From the NCBI RefSeq assembly GCF_027497195.1, contig NZ_CP114905.1, forward strand, positions 5,405,001 to 5,469,000: a stretch of DNA of 64,000 nucleotides, in the 5' to 3' direction. This DNA comes from Streptomyces sp. WMMC500 (GTDB lineage: Bacteria; Actinomycetota; Actinomycetes; Streptomycetales; Streptomycetaceae). The position numbers were made by a program, and so were the translations under genes. This document shows, one piece after another, positions 23,531 through 31,140 of the stretch (position 1 is the stretch's first letter; the number at the start of each line of letters is the position of its first letter). A model generated the notes under the pieces. The model ran no database searches and was not told the origin of the DNA. It saw nothing but the letters and a program-made list of their open reading frames with translations.

Positions 23531-26470
23531 TCATGTGGGGTCGTCGGCGAGTTCCGCGGCGCCGGTGATGCGGTGCAGGGGGTAGGTGCGCACCTCGTCG
23601 GCGGTGTGGTCGTACGCGGTGACGTAGCCGCCCTCGACGCGGACGGGGGCGATGACGCGCTGGCTGGCGGCGCCGTCGGCGTTGACGTAGCCGATCCAGA
23701 CGGCGGCGTTGCCGAGGACGGCGGCCTGGAGGACGGCGAGGGTCTCGGCGGAGGAGGTGCGGGGGAGGCCGCCGGGGGGCGGGGTGCCGGCTCCCGGGGC
23801 CGGCGGGGTGTCCGGGGCTTGCGCGGCTTCCCGGGCTTCTTCCCCGGCCTGCGGGGTGCCGGGGCCCGGGCGGAGGGGGGCGGTGGCGGCGCGGTCACCG
23901 GCCCGTACGGCGCGGACGGCCGCCGCGAGGAGGGTGGCGTCCGGAACGGGCGGGCCGTCGGGGACGGGCGCCGGCGCCGTCCGGGGCGGGGTGCGGTGCG
24001 CGGCGGCGCGGGCGACGAGGACGGCGCCGTCCGGCGACTCGGCCGCGGGGGCGTAGCCCATCTCGCGGAGCCGGGCCAGCAGCACGTCGGGCGGGGTGGG
24101 GGAGACGAGGACGGTGGGCGCGAGATGGCGCAGCCGCAGCTCGGCGGAGCGCCGGTCGGCGAGGATCTCGGCGAGGAGCGCGTCGTCGTCGCAGCGCAGG
24201 TACGCGCCGGCGGCGCCGATCCGCAGACGGCCGTGCTTGCGGGCGATGTCGTCGATGAGGTAGCTGAGCGGCTGCGGCACGGGGGTGCGGGAGTGGGCGG
24301 CGAGGAAGTCGTGCAGCTCGGCGGCTGACCGCCCGGTGTCGAGCGCGCGGCGTACGGAGCCTTGGGTGAAGCGGTAGACGGTGGCGCCGCCCTTCGACTC
24401 GACCTCGGCGAGGACGCCGAGCACGTCGGCGAGTTCGCGCTTGAGGGGGCCGGGCGCGATGGCGGTGAGGTCGGCCTGCAGCAGTACGTGGTCGACGGGC
24501 GGCGGCAGGTGCGGTGCGAGCGCGCCGGCGGCCCGGAGTGCGGCGGCGTGGGCCTCGGCGGGGGACCCGGCGTCGGCGCTGGTCAGGGGCGGTGGAGCGG
24601 CGTGCGTGTCAGTGGGGCGGCCTACCCTTGGGCGGGTGTGAGGGGGACGGGGGGTCGGGGCGTTCGTCGCCGGGGCTGCGGAGTCCGTCTCCGGTGCCTC
24701 GGCGGCCGTCTCCGGCGTTTCGGCATCGGTCTCCGGTGCTTTGGCACCGGCCTTCGGCGCTTCGGCGTCGGTCTCCCGTGCCCCTGCGTCCGTCCCTGGG
24801 GTCCCTGCGCCCGTCTCCGGGGCCTCTGCATCCGTCCCTGGGGCCCTTGCGCCCGTCTCCGGGGCCTCTGCGTCCGTCCCCCGTGCCCCCGCGCCCGCCT
24901 CCGCGGCCCCTGCGTCCGTCCCCCGTGCCCCCGCGCCCGCCTCCGCGGCCCCCGCGCCCGCCTCCGGCGCTTCGGCGTACGTCTTCGGCGGCGGCGTCAG
25001 CAGCGCGCGGCCGTGGGCGGCCAGCGCGCCGCGGCCCGTGACGCCCAGCGACTCCGCCTCCTCCAGCGTCCAGCGGGCCAGCCGCGTGCGCAGGTCCTCC
25101 TCCTCGCCCTCCGCCGGGCCGCCCCCGCGCGGCGGGCGCTCCCAGCGCAGCCGCGCCACCACCGAGTCCGCCGTCGCCGCCGTGCCCTCCGGCAGCCCCG
25201 CGAGGAGCCGCAGCACCGCGCGGCGTACCTCCGGTGCCGCGCCCCGGTCCAGTCCCTCGCCGAGCGCCGACAGCGCCCGGCCCTTACCGTCCCGGCCGCC
25301 GACCAGCCCCGCTGTCCGCGTCGCCGCCAGCCACGCCGCCGCCAGCGCCGCCCACCGCTCGGCCGCGGGCAGCGCCAGCCACTCGTCGTACGCCGGCGTC
25401 GGCGCGTAGCGCTCGTCCGTCTCCCCGTCCGAGGCCAGCAGGCCCGCCGCGTAGGCCAGTTCCACCCAGAACGCCGCCTGCGGCTCCGCGACGTCCAGCG
25501 CCGTCGCCGTCCGCTTCAGGTCCCGTACGGCCAGACCTCCCGCCCGCAGCACCGGCGGGCTCGCGGTCGCCCACTGGCCGAGGAGCTCCTCGACCGTCTC
25601 CACCGCCACCGCCGCCTGCCCCGCGGCCGTCGCGTCCACCACCCGCGTCCCGTACGACCCGGCCGCCACCGGCTCCGGCGGCACCGCCGCCACGCTCCGG
25701 TGCGCCCGCCCGTCGCGCAGGTACAGCGCGACCTCGCGCGGCAGCAGCACGCTCCCCGGCGCCGTCGGCAGCAACAGCCCCCGGTCCAGCAGCCACCGCA
25801 CATGCGCCGGCGGCTGCGCCGAGACCGTCCCGTACGGCGGCCCCCACGTCAGCCGTCCCAGGACCGTGACCGCGTCCGGCGGCGCCTGGTCCAGCAGGTC
25901 CGCCATCCGCTTCGGGTCGCTGAACAGTGCGGTCAGGGACTCCACCGCGGAGACGGGGTCATGAGTTGCCGGCAGCCCCGCGTTCGCCAGTACTTGCTGC
26001 AGCCGCCCCGGCGACATCCCCATGGCCGCCTCCGCCGCGGCCGGCCCCAGGCCGGTCGGCGACCCGGACGCCTGCGGCGTCAGCAACTCCCGCGCCGTAC
26101 GCACCAGCCGCAGCCGCTGCTCGTCCCCCCACACCAGCGCCTGCGTCCGCAGCTCCGCGACGGCGCGCGGCAGCGCGGCCGCGGTGTCGGGCTCGTCGCC
26201 CATCAGCCCGGCCAGCGCGTCGTACGGGCACGGGTCCGGCGCGACCGCGAGCGCCTGGGCGGTCTGCTGCGTGAACCGGTCGAGCCGTTCGAGCGCGCGG
26301 ACGACGGAGGCGCGGGTGCCGGCGCGGGTGGCGAGCTGGGTGAGGTCACCCGGCACCGGGGTGAGCAGATCGGGCCGGGCGCGGAGCAGCCCGGCCAGGG
26401 CGGTGTCCGGTCGGGCGCGGAGTTCCTCGGCGAGGGTCCGGGCGGGGTTGCCGGTCGTCATCCGCTCCAC
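23531..26470 (-). CDS. Helicase-associated protein with Helicase_C_3 and WYL-like domains
   Basis: 979 residues from GTG 26470 (GAGGA about 5 nt upstream; an ATG nine bases inside is an alternative). The N-terminal half is a run of winged-helix-like repeats (LARTRAGTRASVVRALERLD). Residues about 655-815 form a Helicase_C_3 domain: DHVLLQADLTAIAPG, TVYRFTQGSVRRAL, RTPVPQPLSYLIDDIARKHG. The C-terminus (ETLAVLQAAVLGNAAVWIGY, RVIAPVRVEGGYVTAYDH) resembles a WYL domain, known in other proteins for sensing nucleic acid. Between them (about residues 495-637) is a degenerate EAPETGA/GTDA-type repeat that also contains a dispersed 33-bp repeat in frame. It follows the DUF3027 gene and shares an 18-bp inverted repeat with that gene's stop region. 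A partnership with XPB in DNA repair is plausible but inferred. Confidence 0.88.
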   Translation of the reverse strand: MERMTTGNPARTLAEELRARPDTALAGLLRARPDLLTPVPGDLTQLATRAGTRASVVRALERLDRFTQQTAQALAVAPDPCPYDALAGLMGDEPDTAAALPRAVAELRTQALVWGDEQRLRLVRTARELLTPQASGSPTGLGPAAAEAAMGMSPGRLQQVLANAGLPATHDPVSAVESLTALFSDPKRMADLLDQAPPDAVTVLGRLTWGPPYGTVSAQPPAHVRWLLDRGLLLPTAPGSVLLPREVALYLRDGRAHRSVAAVPPEPVAAGSYGTRVVDATAAGQAAVAVETVEELLGQWATASPPVLRAGGLAVRDLKRTATALDVAEPQAAFWVELAYAAGLLASDGETDERYAPTPAYDEWLALPAAERWAALAAAWLAATRTAGLVGGRDGKGRALSALGEGLDRGAAPEVRRAVLRLLAGLPEGTAATADSVVARLRWERPPRGGGPAEGEEEDLRTRLARWTLEEAESLGVTGRGALAAHGRALLTPPPKTYAEAPEAGAGAAEAGAGARGTDAGAAEAGAGARGTDAEAPETGARAPGTDAEAPETGAGTPGTDAGARETDAEAPKAGAKAPETDAETPETAAEAPETDSAAPATNAPTPRPPHTRPRVGRPTDTHAAPPPLTSADAGSPAEAHAAALRAAGALAPHLPPPVDHVLLQADLTAIAPGPLKRELADVLGVLAEVESKGGATVYRFTQGSVRRALDTGRSAAELHDFLAAHSRTPVPQPLSYLIDDIARKHGRLRIGAAGAYLRCDDDALLAEILADRRSAELRLRHLAPTVLVSPTPPDVLLARLREMGYAPAAESPDGAVLVARAAAHRTPPRTAPAPVPDGPPVPDATLLAAAVRAVRAGDRAATAPLRPGPGTPQAGEEAREAAQAPDTPPAPGAGTPPPGGLPRTSSAETLAVLQAAVLGNAAVWIGYVNADGAASQRVIAPVRVEGGYVTAYDHTADEVRTYPLHRITGAAELADDPT
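24606..24638 (+). repeat. Dispersed 33-bp repeat, copy 2 (inside CDS)
   Basis: Reads GTGTCAGTGGGGCGGCC then TACCCTTGGGCGGGTG, the closest copy to the TTGTCRGTG-N8-TAnnnT promoter consensus. It lies within, and antisense to, the helicase-associated gene, encoding HTRPRVGRPTDT in frame at the end of its low-complexity insert. Confidence 0.88.
24660..24985 (-). repeat. Degenerate tandem repeat encoding acidic Ala/Pro/Thr linker
   Basis: About nine to eleven imperfect units of roughly 30-36 bp, each encoding variants of EAPETGA or GTDAGA, form the unstructured linker of the helicase-associated protein. The array begins about 20 bp beyond the dispersed 33-bp repeat. Such arrays change length by slippage. 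Confidence 0.8.
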
Positions 26471-26471
26471 A

Positions 26472-26657
26472 GTAGTCCTCGCCGGACGGGCGACGCCGTA
26501 CGGGAGCCGGGCTTGGCGGCGACCGACCCGGTGCGGCCCGTCCCCCGGGCTGCCCGCCGGAGCGGGGGCGGGTGCGTGGACAAGAGGTGGTTCAGGCGCA
26601 CCGCACGCCGCACCCCCGCGGACCCTCGTCCGGCAGGGACCGTCCGGCGAGGACTAC
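26472..26657 (-). repeat. Perfect 18-bp inverted repeat spanning DUF3027 stop and downstream ribosome-binding site
   Basis: The arm GTAGTCCTCGCCGGACGG at 26472-26489 is exactly complementary to the arm at 26640-26657. On the minus-strand transcript the first arm contains the TAG stop of the DUF3027 gene, and the second contains the GAGGA ribosome-binding site just before the GTG start of the helicase-associated gene. The loop is 150 nt. Confidence 0.85.
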
Positions 26658-27577
26658 GTCGGGTCCGCGCCCATCGTGTCCAGCACCGGCGGCGCCGGCT
26701 CCACCGGCTTCGGCATCAGCGCCGCCTCCGAGTGGGCCCCGCAGCCGTACGCGAGCGAGACCACGTGCCCGTCCGCCGGGGCGAACTCGTTCGCGCAGAC
26801 GCCGAAGGCGCGGCGCAGCGAGCCCGCGAGCGGCATCAGGAAGCCGCAGCTCACGCACGACGCCGGCGCGGCCTGCGCCATCGGCGTCTTGGGCCCGAAC
26901 TCGTCCTCCCAGCGGTCCGCGGCGGTGTGCAGCCCGTAGCGGGAGAGCACGCGGTGGCGGGTCATGCCCAGTTCGTCGGCGATGGCGGCGATCTCCGCGC
27001 GCCGCGGTACGCCGCCGGACGGCGCCGCCTCGGCGACCGCTTCGGCGTCGGGGCCCTCCGCGCCCTCGGCACGCTCGGCGCCTTCCGCGCCCTCGGTGGC
27101 AGCCGCCGCGGGGGCGCCGGGCACGGCCGGCTCCAGCTCCTCCTCGCCCACCGCGAGGCCCGGCTCCAGCCGCAGGTCCTCGTCCTCCGCGGGCAGCAGG
27201 TCGCCCGGGCCGAGGTCGCCGGGGCGCAGCCGCTCGTGCCACGGCACCCACTCCGGCGCCAGCAGCGCGTCCGGTCCCGGCAGCAGCACCGTTTCGTCCA
27301 GCGTCACCGTCCGCGCGCGGGACGCCCGCGCGACGGTCACCGCCCAGCGCCAGCCGCGGTAGCCGGGCAGCCGGCACTCGAAGAGGTGGGTCACCACACG
27401 GGTGTCGTCCGCGGTGACGCCGATGTGCTCGCCGATCTGCTCGGCGCCCGCGGCCTCCTCGGCCGCCGCGCGGGCGAGGCCGACGGCGTCGGCGCACTGC
27501 TGGTCGGGGGTGACGCGGCCGCGTACCGCGGCGCCGCGCACGGCGGTCGTCTGGGCGGGGCTGTTCGCAGGACTCAT
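26654..27577 (-). CDS. DUF3027 protein
   Basis: 307 residues from ATG 27577; GTG 27586 in frame is equally possible. The actinobacterial DUF3027 pattern is clear: CADAVGLARAAAEEAAGAEQ, a beta-rich ECRLPGYRGWRWAVTVARA, the LLAPEWVPWHERLRPGDLGP motif and, at the C-terminus, CVSCGFLMPL, then GVCANEFAPADGHVV and YGCGAHSEA. The four cysteines and the histidine suggest a zinc site. A Glu/Ala-rich linker sits in the middle (about residues 155-190). The function of the family is unknown. The helicase-associated gene follows on the same strand after 183 bp. Its stop codon lies inside one arm of a long inverted repeat. Confidence 0.9.
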   Translation of the reverse strand: MSPANSPAQTTAVRGAAVRGRVTPDQQCADAVGLARAAAEEAAGAEQIGEHIGVTADDTRVVTHLFECRLPGYRGWRWAVTVARASRARTVTLDETVLLPGPDALLAPEWVPWHERLRPGDLGPGDLLPAEDEDLRLEPGLAVGEEELEPAVPGAPAAAATEGAEGAERAEGAEGPDAEAVAEAAPSGGVPRRAEIAAIADELGMTRHRVLSRYGLHTAADRWEDEFGPKTPMAQAAPASCVSCGFLMPLAGSLRRAFGVCANEFAPADGHVVSLAYGCGAHSEAALMPKPVEPAPPVLDTMGADPT

Positions 27578-27873
27578 CTGGCTCACAGTCTTTCGGTACG
27601 GACGGCCGGGCGGGCGCGGGAGCCGAGGGAGCGGACCGGGGGGCCGCGTCAACGCTCGTCTCCTCGCGACACACTCAGAGGCGCGTCTTTCACCCTACCT
27701 GGCGCCGCGCCGCGATCGTGCCCCCTACCGTCCCCCGTACGAGCCCGGCCCGCCCGCGTGCCCCCGCCCGTGCTGCCGCGTGCCTCGTACGGACCACCCG
27801 CGGCACCCCGGATGACCGTATGCGCCCCGCGGGGTTCTCGCCCTACGGTCCCGCATGCGGGCACTATGGCGAG

Positions 27874-29238
27874 GTGGTCGAAGACCGGACGGCTCCCGTG
27901 ACCGGTCCGCTGCAGCAGGCGGGCCGGGCGGTCGGGCGTGCGGTGCGCCGGCCGGTCGTCGGCGCGGGCCGGCGGATCCGCCGGGCCACGCACGCGCAGG
28001 GGGCGGGGGAGTCGGGCCTCGGGCGGCTGATGGAGCTGCACATGGTCAACGCCGCCGGGGACATGATGATCACCATCGCGCTGGCGTCGACGGTGTTCTT
28101 CTCCGTACCGACGGACGAGGCACGCGGCCGGGTCGCGCTCTACCTGGCCATAACGATGGCGCCGTTCGCCCTGCTCGCCCCCGTCGTCGGCCCGCTGCTG
28201 GACCGGATCCCGCACGGCCGGCGCGCGGCCATGGCCGGCACGATGCTGGCGCGTGCGCTGCTGGCGCTGGTGCTGTCGGGCGCGGTGAAGACCGGGGACC
28301 TGAGCCTGTATCCGGCGGCGCTCGGAGTGCTGGTGTGCTCCAAGTCGTACGGGGTGGTCCGCTCGGCCGTCGTGCCGCGGGTGCTGCCGCGGCGCATCTC
28401 GCTGGTGAAGGCCAACAGCCGGGTGACGCTCGCCGGCCTGCTCGCCACCGGCATCGCCGCGCCCGTCGGCGGGCTGCTGCACTTCATCGGCCCCGGCTTC
28501 CCGCTGTACGGGGCCATGGTCATCTTCGGCTTCGGCGTCATCCTGGCGTTCCGGATGCCGCCCGTCGTCGACTCCGCGCGCGGCGAGGGCAAGGCGCGGC
28601 TGGCGTCGGGCGACGACGGCCGGCTGCCGTCGTCGCCGAAGCCGGGGCTGCGCTCGGTCGGCCCCTCCGTGCTGTACGCGCTGCAGGCCAACTCCGCGCT
28701 GCGCGTGCTGTCGGGGCTGATGACGCTGTTCCTGGCCTTCCTGCTGCGCGACAACCCGCCGGGCGGCCTGCGGCCGGAGCTGACGCTCGGCATGGCGGCG
28801 GTCGCCGCCGGCACCGGCAACGCGCTGGGCTCGGTCATCGGCTCCTGGCTGCGTGCCCGCGGGCCGGAGAAGCTGATCGCCGTACTGCTGTCGCTCGCCC
28901 TGACCACGACGGTGCTGGCGGCGGTCTTCTACTCGCTGCCGGCGGTGATCTGCGTCGCGGCGATGGCGGGGTTCGCCCAGTCGCTGGCGAAGCTGTCGCT
29001 GGACGCGCTGATCCAGCGGGACGTACCGGAGTACGTGCGCACGTCGGCGTTCGCGCGCTCCGAGACCGTCATCCAGTTGTCGTGGGTCGCGGGCGGCGCG
29101 ATCGGCATCCTGCTGCCGCTGAACGGGGTCGGCGGGATGGCCGCGTGCGCGGCCGTCGTCGCCGCGGGGCTGGCGGCGACCGTACGAGGGCTGCTCACCG
29201 CCGCCCGCCGCGGCACGCCGCACCCGCGCGTCGCCTGA
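27874..29238 (+). CDS. MFS-type membrane transporter
   Basis: About 454 residues from GTG 27874; the longer frame from 27718 reads through the promoter region and looks non-coding. A basic N-terminus (RRPVVGAGRRIRRATHAQG) precedes ELHMVNAAGDMMITIALAST, then 11-12 hydrophobic segments. LDRIPHGRRAAMAGTMLARA matches the loop 2-3 MFS motif (DRxxGRR type). SARGEGKARLASGDDGR forms the central cytoplasmic loop. Substrate unknown. The gene is divergent from DUF3027 and followed after 26 bp by the DUF2771 lipoprotein gene, so the two may be cotranscribed. The start codon is uncertain because no good ribosome-binding site is visible. Confidence 0.82.
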   Translation: MVEDRTAPVTGPLQQAGRAVGRAVRRPVVGAGRRIRRATHAQGAGESGLGRLMELHMVNAAGDMMITIALASTVFFSVPTDEARGRVALYLAITMAPFALLAPVVGPLLDRIPHGRRAAMAGTMLARALLALVLSGAVKTGDLSLYPAALGVLVCSKSYGVVRSAVVPRVLPRRISLVKANSRVTLAGLLATGIAAPVGGLLHFIGPGFPLYGAMVIFGFGVILAFRMPPVVDSARGEGKARLASGDDGRLPSSPKPGLRSVGPSVLYALQANSALRVLSGLMTLFLAFLLRDNPPGGLRPELTLGMAAVAAGTGNALGSVIGSWLRARGPEKLIAVLLSLALTTTVLAAVFYSLPAVICVAAMAGFAQSLAKLSLDALIQRDVPEYVRTSAFARSETVIQLSWVAGGAIGILLPLNGVGGMAACAAVVAAGLAATVRGLLTAARRGTPHPRVA

Positions 29239-29264
29239 TCGGGGCCGGCAGGTAGCCTGCCCGC

Positions 29265-29801
29265 ATGACCACAGCCCCCGCCACCACCGCGTTCTCCCGT
29301 GCCCGCGGCCTCCGCGGCGGCCCCCGCGGCCGCCGTGCCGCGGTGGCTCTCGGTGCCGTCGTCCTCCCCGCCCTCGCCCTGTCCGGGTGCGAGAAGCCGA
29401 CGCCGCTGGCGCAGATCACGGTGGGCGACCGGACGGCGAGCGCGGAGGCGCAGTGCTACGACGACGGGGAGAACATCCCCGAGGCGGAGATCGAGACCTG
29501 CGTCTCGGAGCGCGCGGAGTCCTCGATCACGGCGGACGTGGGCGACCGGGTGCGGATCGGCGTGGAGCCGGACATCGCGGACGACGGGTGGGTGCTGTTC
29601 GTGGACGGCCGGCTGGTGAAGCCGCAGCCGAGCAAGCACACGTACGTGACGTACCTCGGGGAGCAGTTCTTCAGCGCGCAGTCGCAGCCGGGGCAGATCC
29701 CGGAGCTGAACGACAAGGCGAAGATCGGCATCGTGGAGATCGACGACGAGGGCAACTACAAGGGCGCGTGGAGCTTCGACCTGAAGCGGAAGGACGCCTG
29801 A
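29265..29801 (+). CDS. DUF2771 lipoprotein
   Basis: 178 residues. An Arg-rich n-region and hydrophobic stretch lead to the lipobox LALSGC (Cys42), so the mature protein is membrane-anchored outside the cell. After it come ITVGDRTASAEAQCYDDGE, ETCVSERAESSITADVGDRV and FDLKRKDA, matching the actinobacterial DUF2771 family, of unknown function. Two further cysteines could pair. It follows the MFS gene at 26 bp, probably in one transcript. Confidence 0.86.
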   Translation: MTTAPATTAFSRARGLRGGPRGRRAAVALGAVVLPALALSGCEKPTPLAQITVGDRTASAEAQCYDDGENIPEAEIETCVSERAESSITADVGDRVRIGVEPDIADDGWVLFVDGRLVKPQPSKHTYVTYLGEQFFSAQSQPGQIPELNDKAKIGIVEIDDEGNYKGAWSFDLKRKDA

Positions 29802-29845
29802 CGGGACCGCGGACGGCGGCGGGCGCCGTGCGCGCGGGGCGGGTT

Positions 29846-29878
29846 CTGTCAGCGGCTCGGCCTACCCTTGGGCGGGTG
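29846..29878 (+). repeat. Dispersed 33-bp repeat, copy 3
   Basis: Reads CTGTCAGCGGCTCGGCC then TACCCTTGGGCGGGTG, 45 bp after the DUF2771 stop and pointing toward mqnB. It is the only copy placed and oriented so that it could act as a promoter for a downstream gene. Copy 4 is its inverted counterpart at the far end of mqnB. Confidence 0.86.
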
Positions 29879-29937
29879 CGTGGGGGTGGTGTGGTGCCGG
29901 TCGGAGATGCGGTGTCCGCCGTGGGCGCGGGTCGCGT

Positions 29938-30243
29938 TGAGCCGGGCCGGGACGAGCAGCCGGGCAGGCACGAGCAGCCGGGGCTCGGTGAAGAGCCGGC
30001 TCGCGTCGAGGAGCCGGGCGGGGGCGAGGAGCCGGAGCCCGGCGAAGAGCTTGGGCGGGCCGAAGTGCCGGGGCTGGGCGCAGAACCTGGGCGCGGCGGG
30101 GAGCCGGGCCGGGGCGAGGAGCCGGAGCTGGGCGAAGAGTTCGGCCGGGCGGAAGTGCCGGGGCGCGGCGCAGATCCGGGGCGCGGCGGAGAACCTGGGC
30201 GCGGCGGAGAACCTGGGCGCGGCGGAGAACCTGGGCGGCGTGA
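29938..30243 (+). repeat. GC-rich degenerate tandem repeat upstream of mqnB
   Basis: This 306-bp stretch is made of imperfect 12-27-bp units on a gagccgggcggggcgaggag theme. It ends with three exact copies of gcgcggcggagaacctgg (30181-30198, 30199-30216, 30217-30234). In the mqnB frame it would encode a GEEPGRG-type Gly/Glu/Pro/Arg-rich string. It occupies most of the 518-bp gap between the DUF2771 gene and the mqnB core and contains no other gene. Confidence 0.8.
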
Positions 30244-30319
30244 AGAGCCGCGACCGGGTGCGGAGTTGGGCGCGGAGTTGGGTGGCGCTCGCGGGGCCGG
30301 GCCGGGGCCCGGGGCGCGG

Positions 30320-31051
30320 GTGCTGGTGATCGTCGCCGTCGCCGCCGAGGCCGAGGCCGTCGCGCGGGCCGACCGCGGCTACGACGTCGTGGTCGGCGGC
30401 GTGGGACCCGCTGCCGCCGCCGCGGGCGCCGCCACCGCGCTGGCCGCGGCCTCCGTGCCGTACGACCTCGTCATCGCCGCCGGGATCGGCGGCGGCTTCG
30501 CGGGCGTCGCGCCCGTGGGCGCGGTGGTCGTGGCGGACGAGATCGTGGCCGCGGACCTGGGGGCGGAGACGCCGGACGGGTTCGCGTCCGTCACGGAGCT
30601 GGGCTTCGGCACCGTCGCGTACCGCCCGCCGCCGGAGACCGCGCGGACGGCGGCGGAGGCGACCGGCGCGGTGCTGGGTACCGTGCTGACCGTGTCCACC
30701 GTCACGGGCTCCGCCGAGCGGGCCGCCGCGCTGCTGCTGCGCCATCCGGGCGCCGCGGCCGAGGCGATGGAGGGGTTCGGCGTCGCCGAGGCCGCCGCCC
30801 GGCACGGCGTCCCGGTCATGGAGATCCGCGCGGTGTCCAACGCCGTGGGCCCCCGCGACCGCGCCGCCTGGCGTATCCCGGAGGCACTGACAGCCCTGAC
30901 GGCCGCCTTCACGGCCCTCCCCGGCTTCCCCCCGCGCCCGGCGACTTCCCCCGGCCCGTCCTCCGGCCCCCGAGCCGTCGCCCCCGTACATCCCCCGCAC
31001 TCCCGCCCAAGGGTAGGCCGCCCCTCTGACAACGCCGCGCCGCCGCCGTAG
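30320..31051 (+). CDS. mqnB: Futalosine hydrolase (MqnB)
   Basis: 243 residues from GTG 30320, where homology begins (VLVIVAVAAEAEAVARA). It has the nucleoside-phosphorylase-like fold: VVVGGVGPAAAAAGAATALA, YDLVIAAGIGGGFAG, GAVVVADEIVAADLGAETPD, and the purine/ribose site VAEAMEGFGVAEAA-like segment AAAEAMEGFGVAEAAARHG, then EIRAVSNAVGPRDR. MqnB removes hypoxanthine from futalosine to give DHFL in menaquinone synthesis. The frame is open upstream through a tandem repeat to a GTG at 29891, so an extended disordered N-terminus cannot be excluded. The last about 35 residues are Pro-rich and encoded partly by dispersed-repeat copy 4, probably an added tail. mqnD follows 89 bp on. Confidence 0.9.
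   Translation: MLVIVAVAAEAEAVARADRGYDVVVGGVGPAAAAAGAATALAAASVPYDLVIAAGIGGGFAGVAPVGAVVVADEIVAADLGAETPDGFASVTELGFGTVAYRPPPETARTAAEATGAVLGTVLTVSTVTGSAERAAALLLRHPGAAAEAMEGFGVAEAAARHGVPVMEIRAVSNAVGPRDRAAWRIPEALTALTAAFTALPGFPPRPATSPGPSSGPRAVAPVHPPHSRPRVGRPSDNAAPPP
31000..31032 (-). repeat. Dispersed 33-bp repeat, copy 4 (inside mqnB 3' end)
   Basis: On the minus strand: TTGTCAGAGGGGCGGCC then TACCCTTGGGCGGGAG. It lies inside the last codons of mqnB, antisense to it, encoding SRPRVGRPSDN. With copy 3 it brackets mqnB as a 1.2-kb-spaced inverted pair. Confidence 0.86.
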
Positions 31052-31140
31052 GCGCGCGCCCCTCCACCGGGCCGTCTCCGCCCCCGGGACCGCCCACGCC
31101 ATCCGCCGCCCGCCGCCCCACCCCACGGAGAGGAGCACCG

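Noticed and set aside
24660..24985. Possible CRISPR-like array
   Set aside because: Repeats are degenerate, contiguous and in frame with the surrounding coding sequence; no unique spacers and no cas genes.
24362..27901. 1179-residue plus-strand open frame
   Set aside because: Antisense to the helicase-associated and DUF3027 genes; an Arg/Pro-rich low-complexity shadow frame typical of very GC-rich DNA.
30181..30234. Three exact 18-bp units considered as iterons of an origin
   Set aside because: No replication initiator gene nearby, and the units belong to a larger degenerate coding-like array.
29891..30319. Treating the repeat region upstream of mqnB as a separate gene
   Set aside because: The frame is a repetitive Gly/Glu/Pro/Arg string continuous with mqnB; nothing indicates an independent protein.
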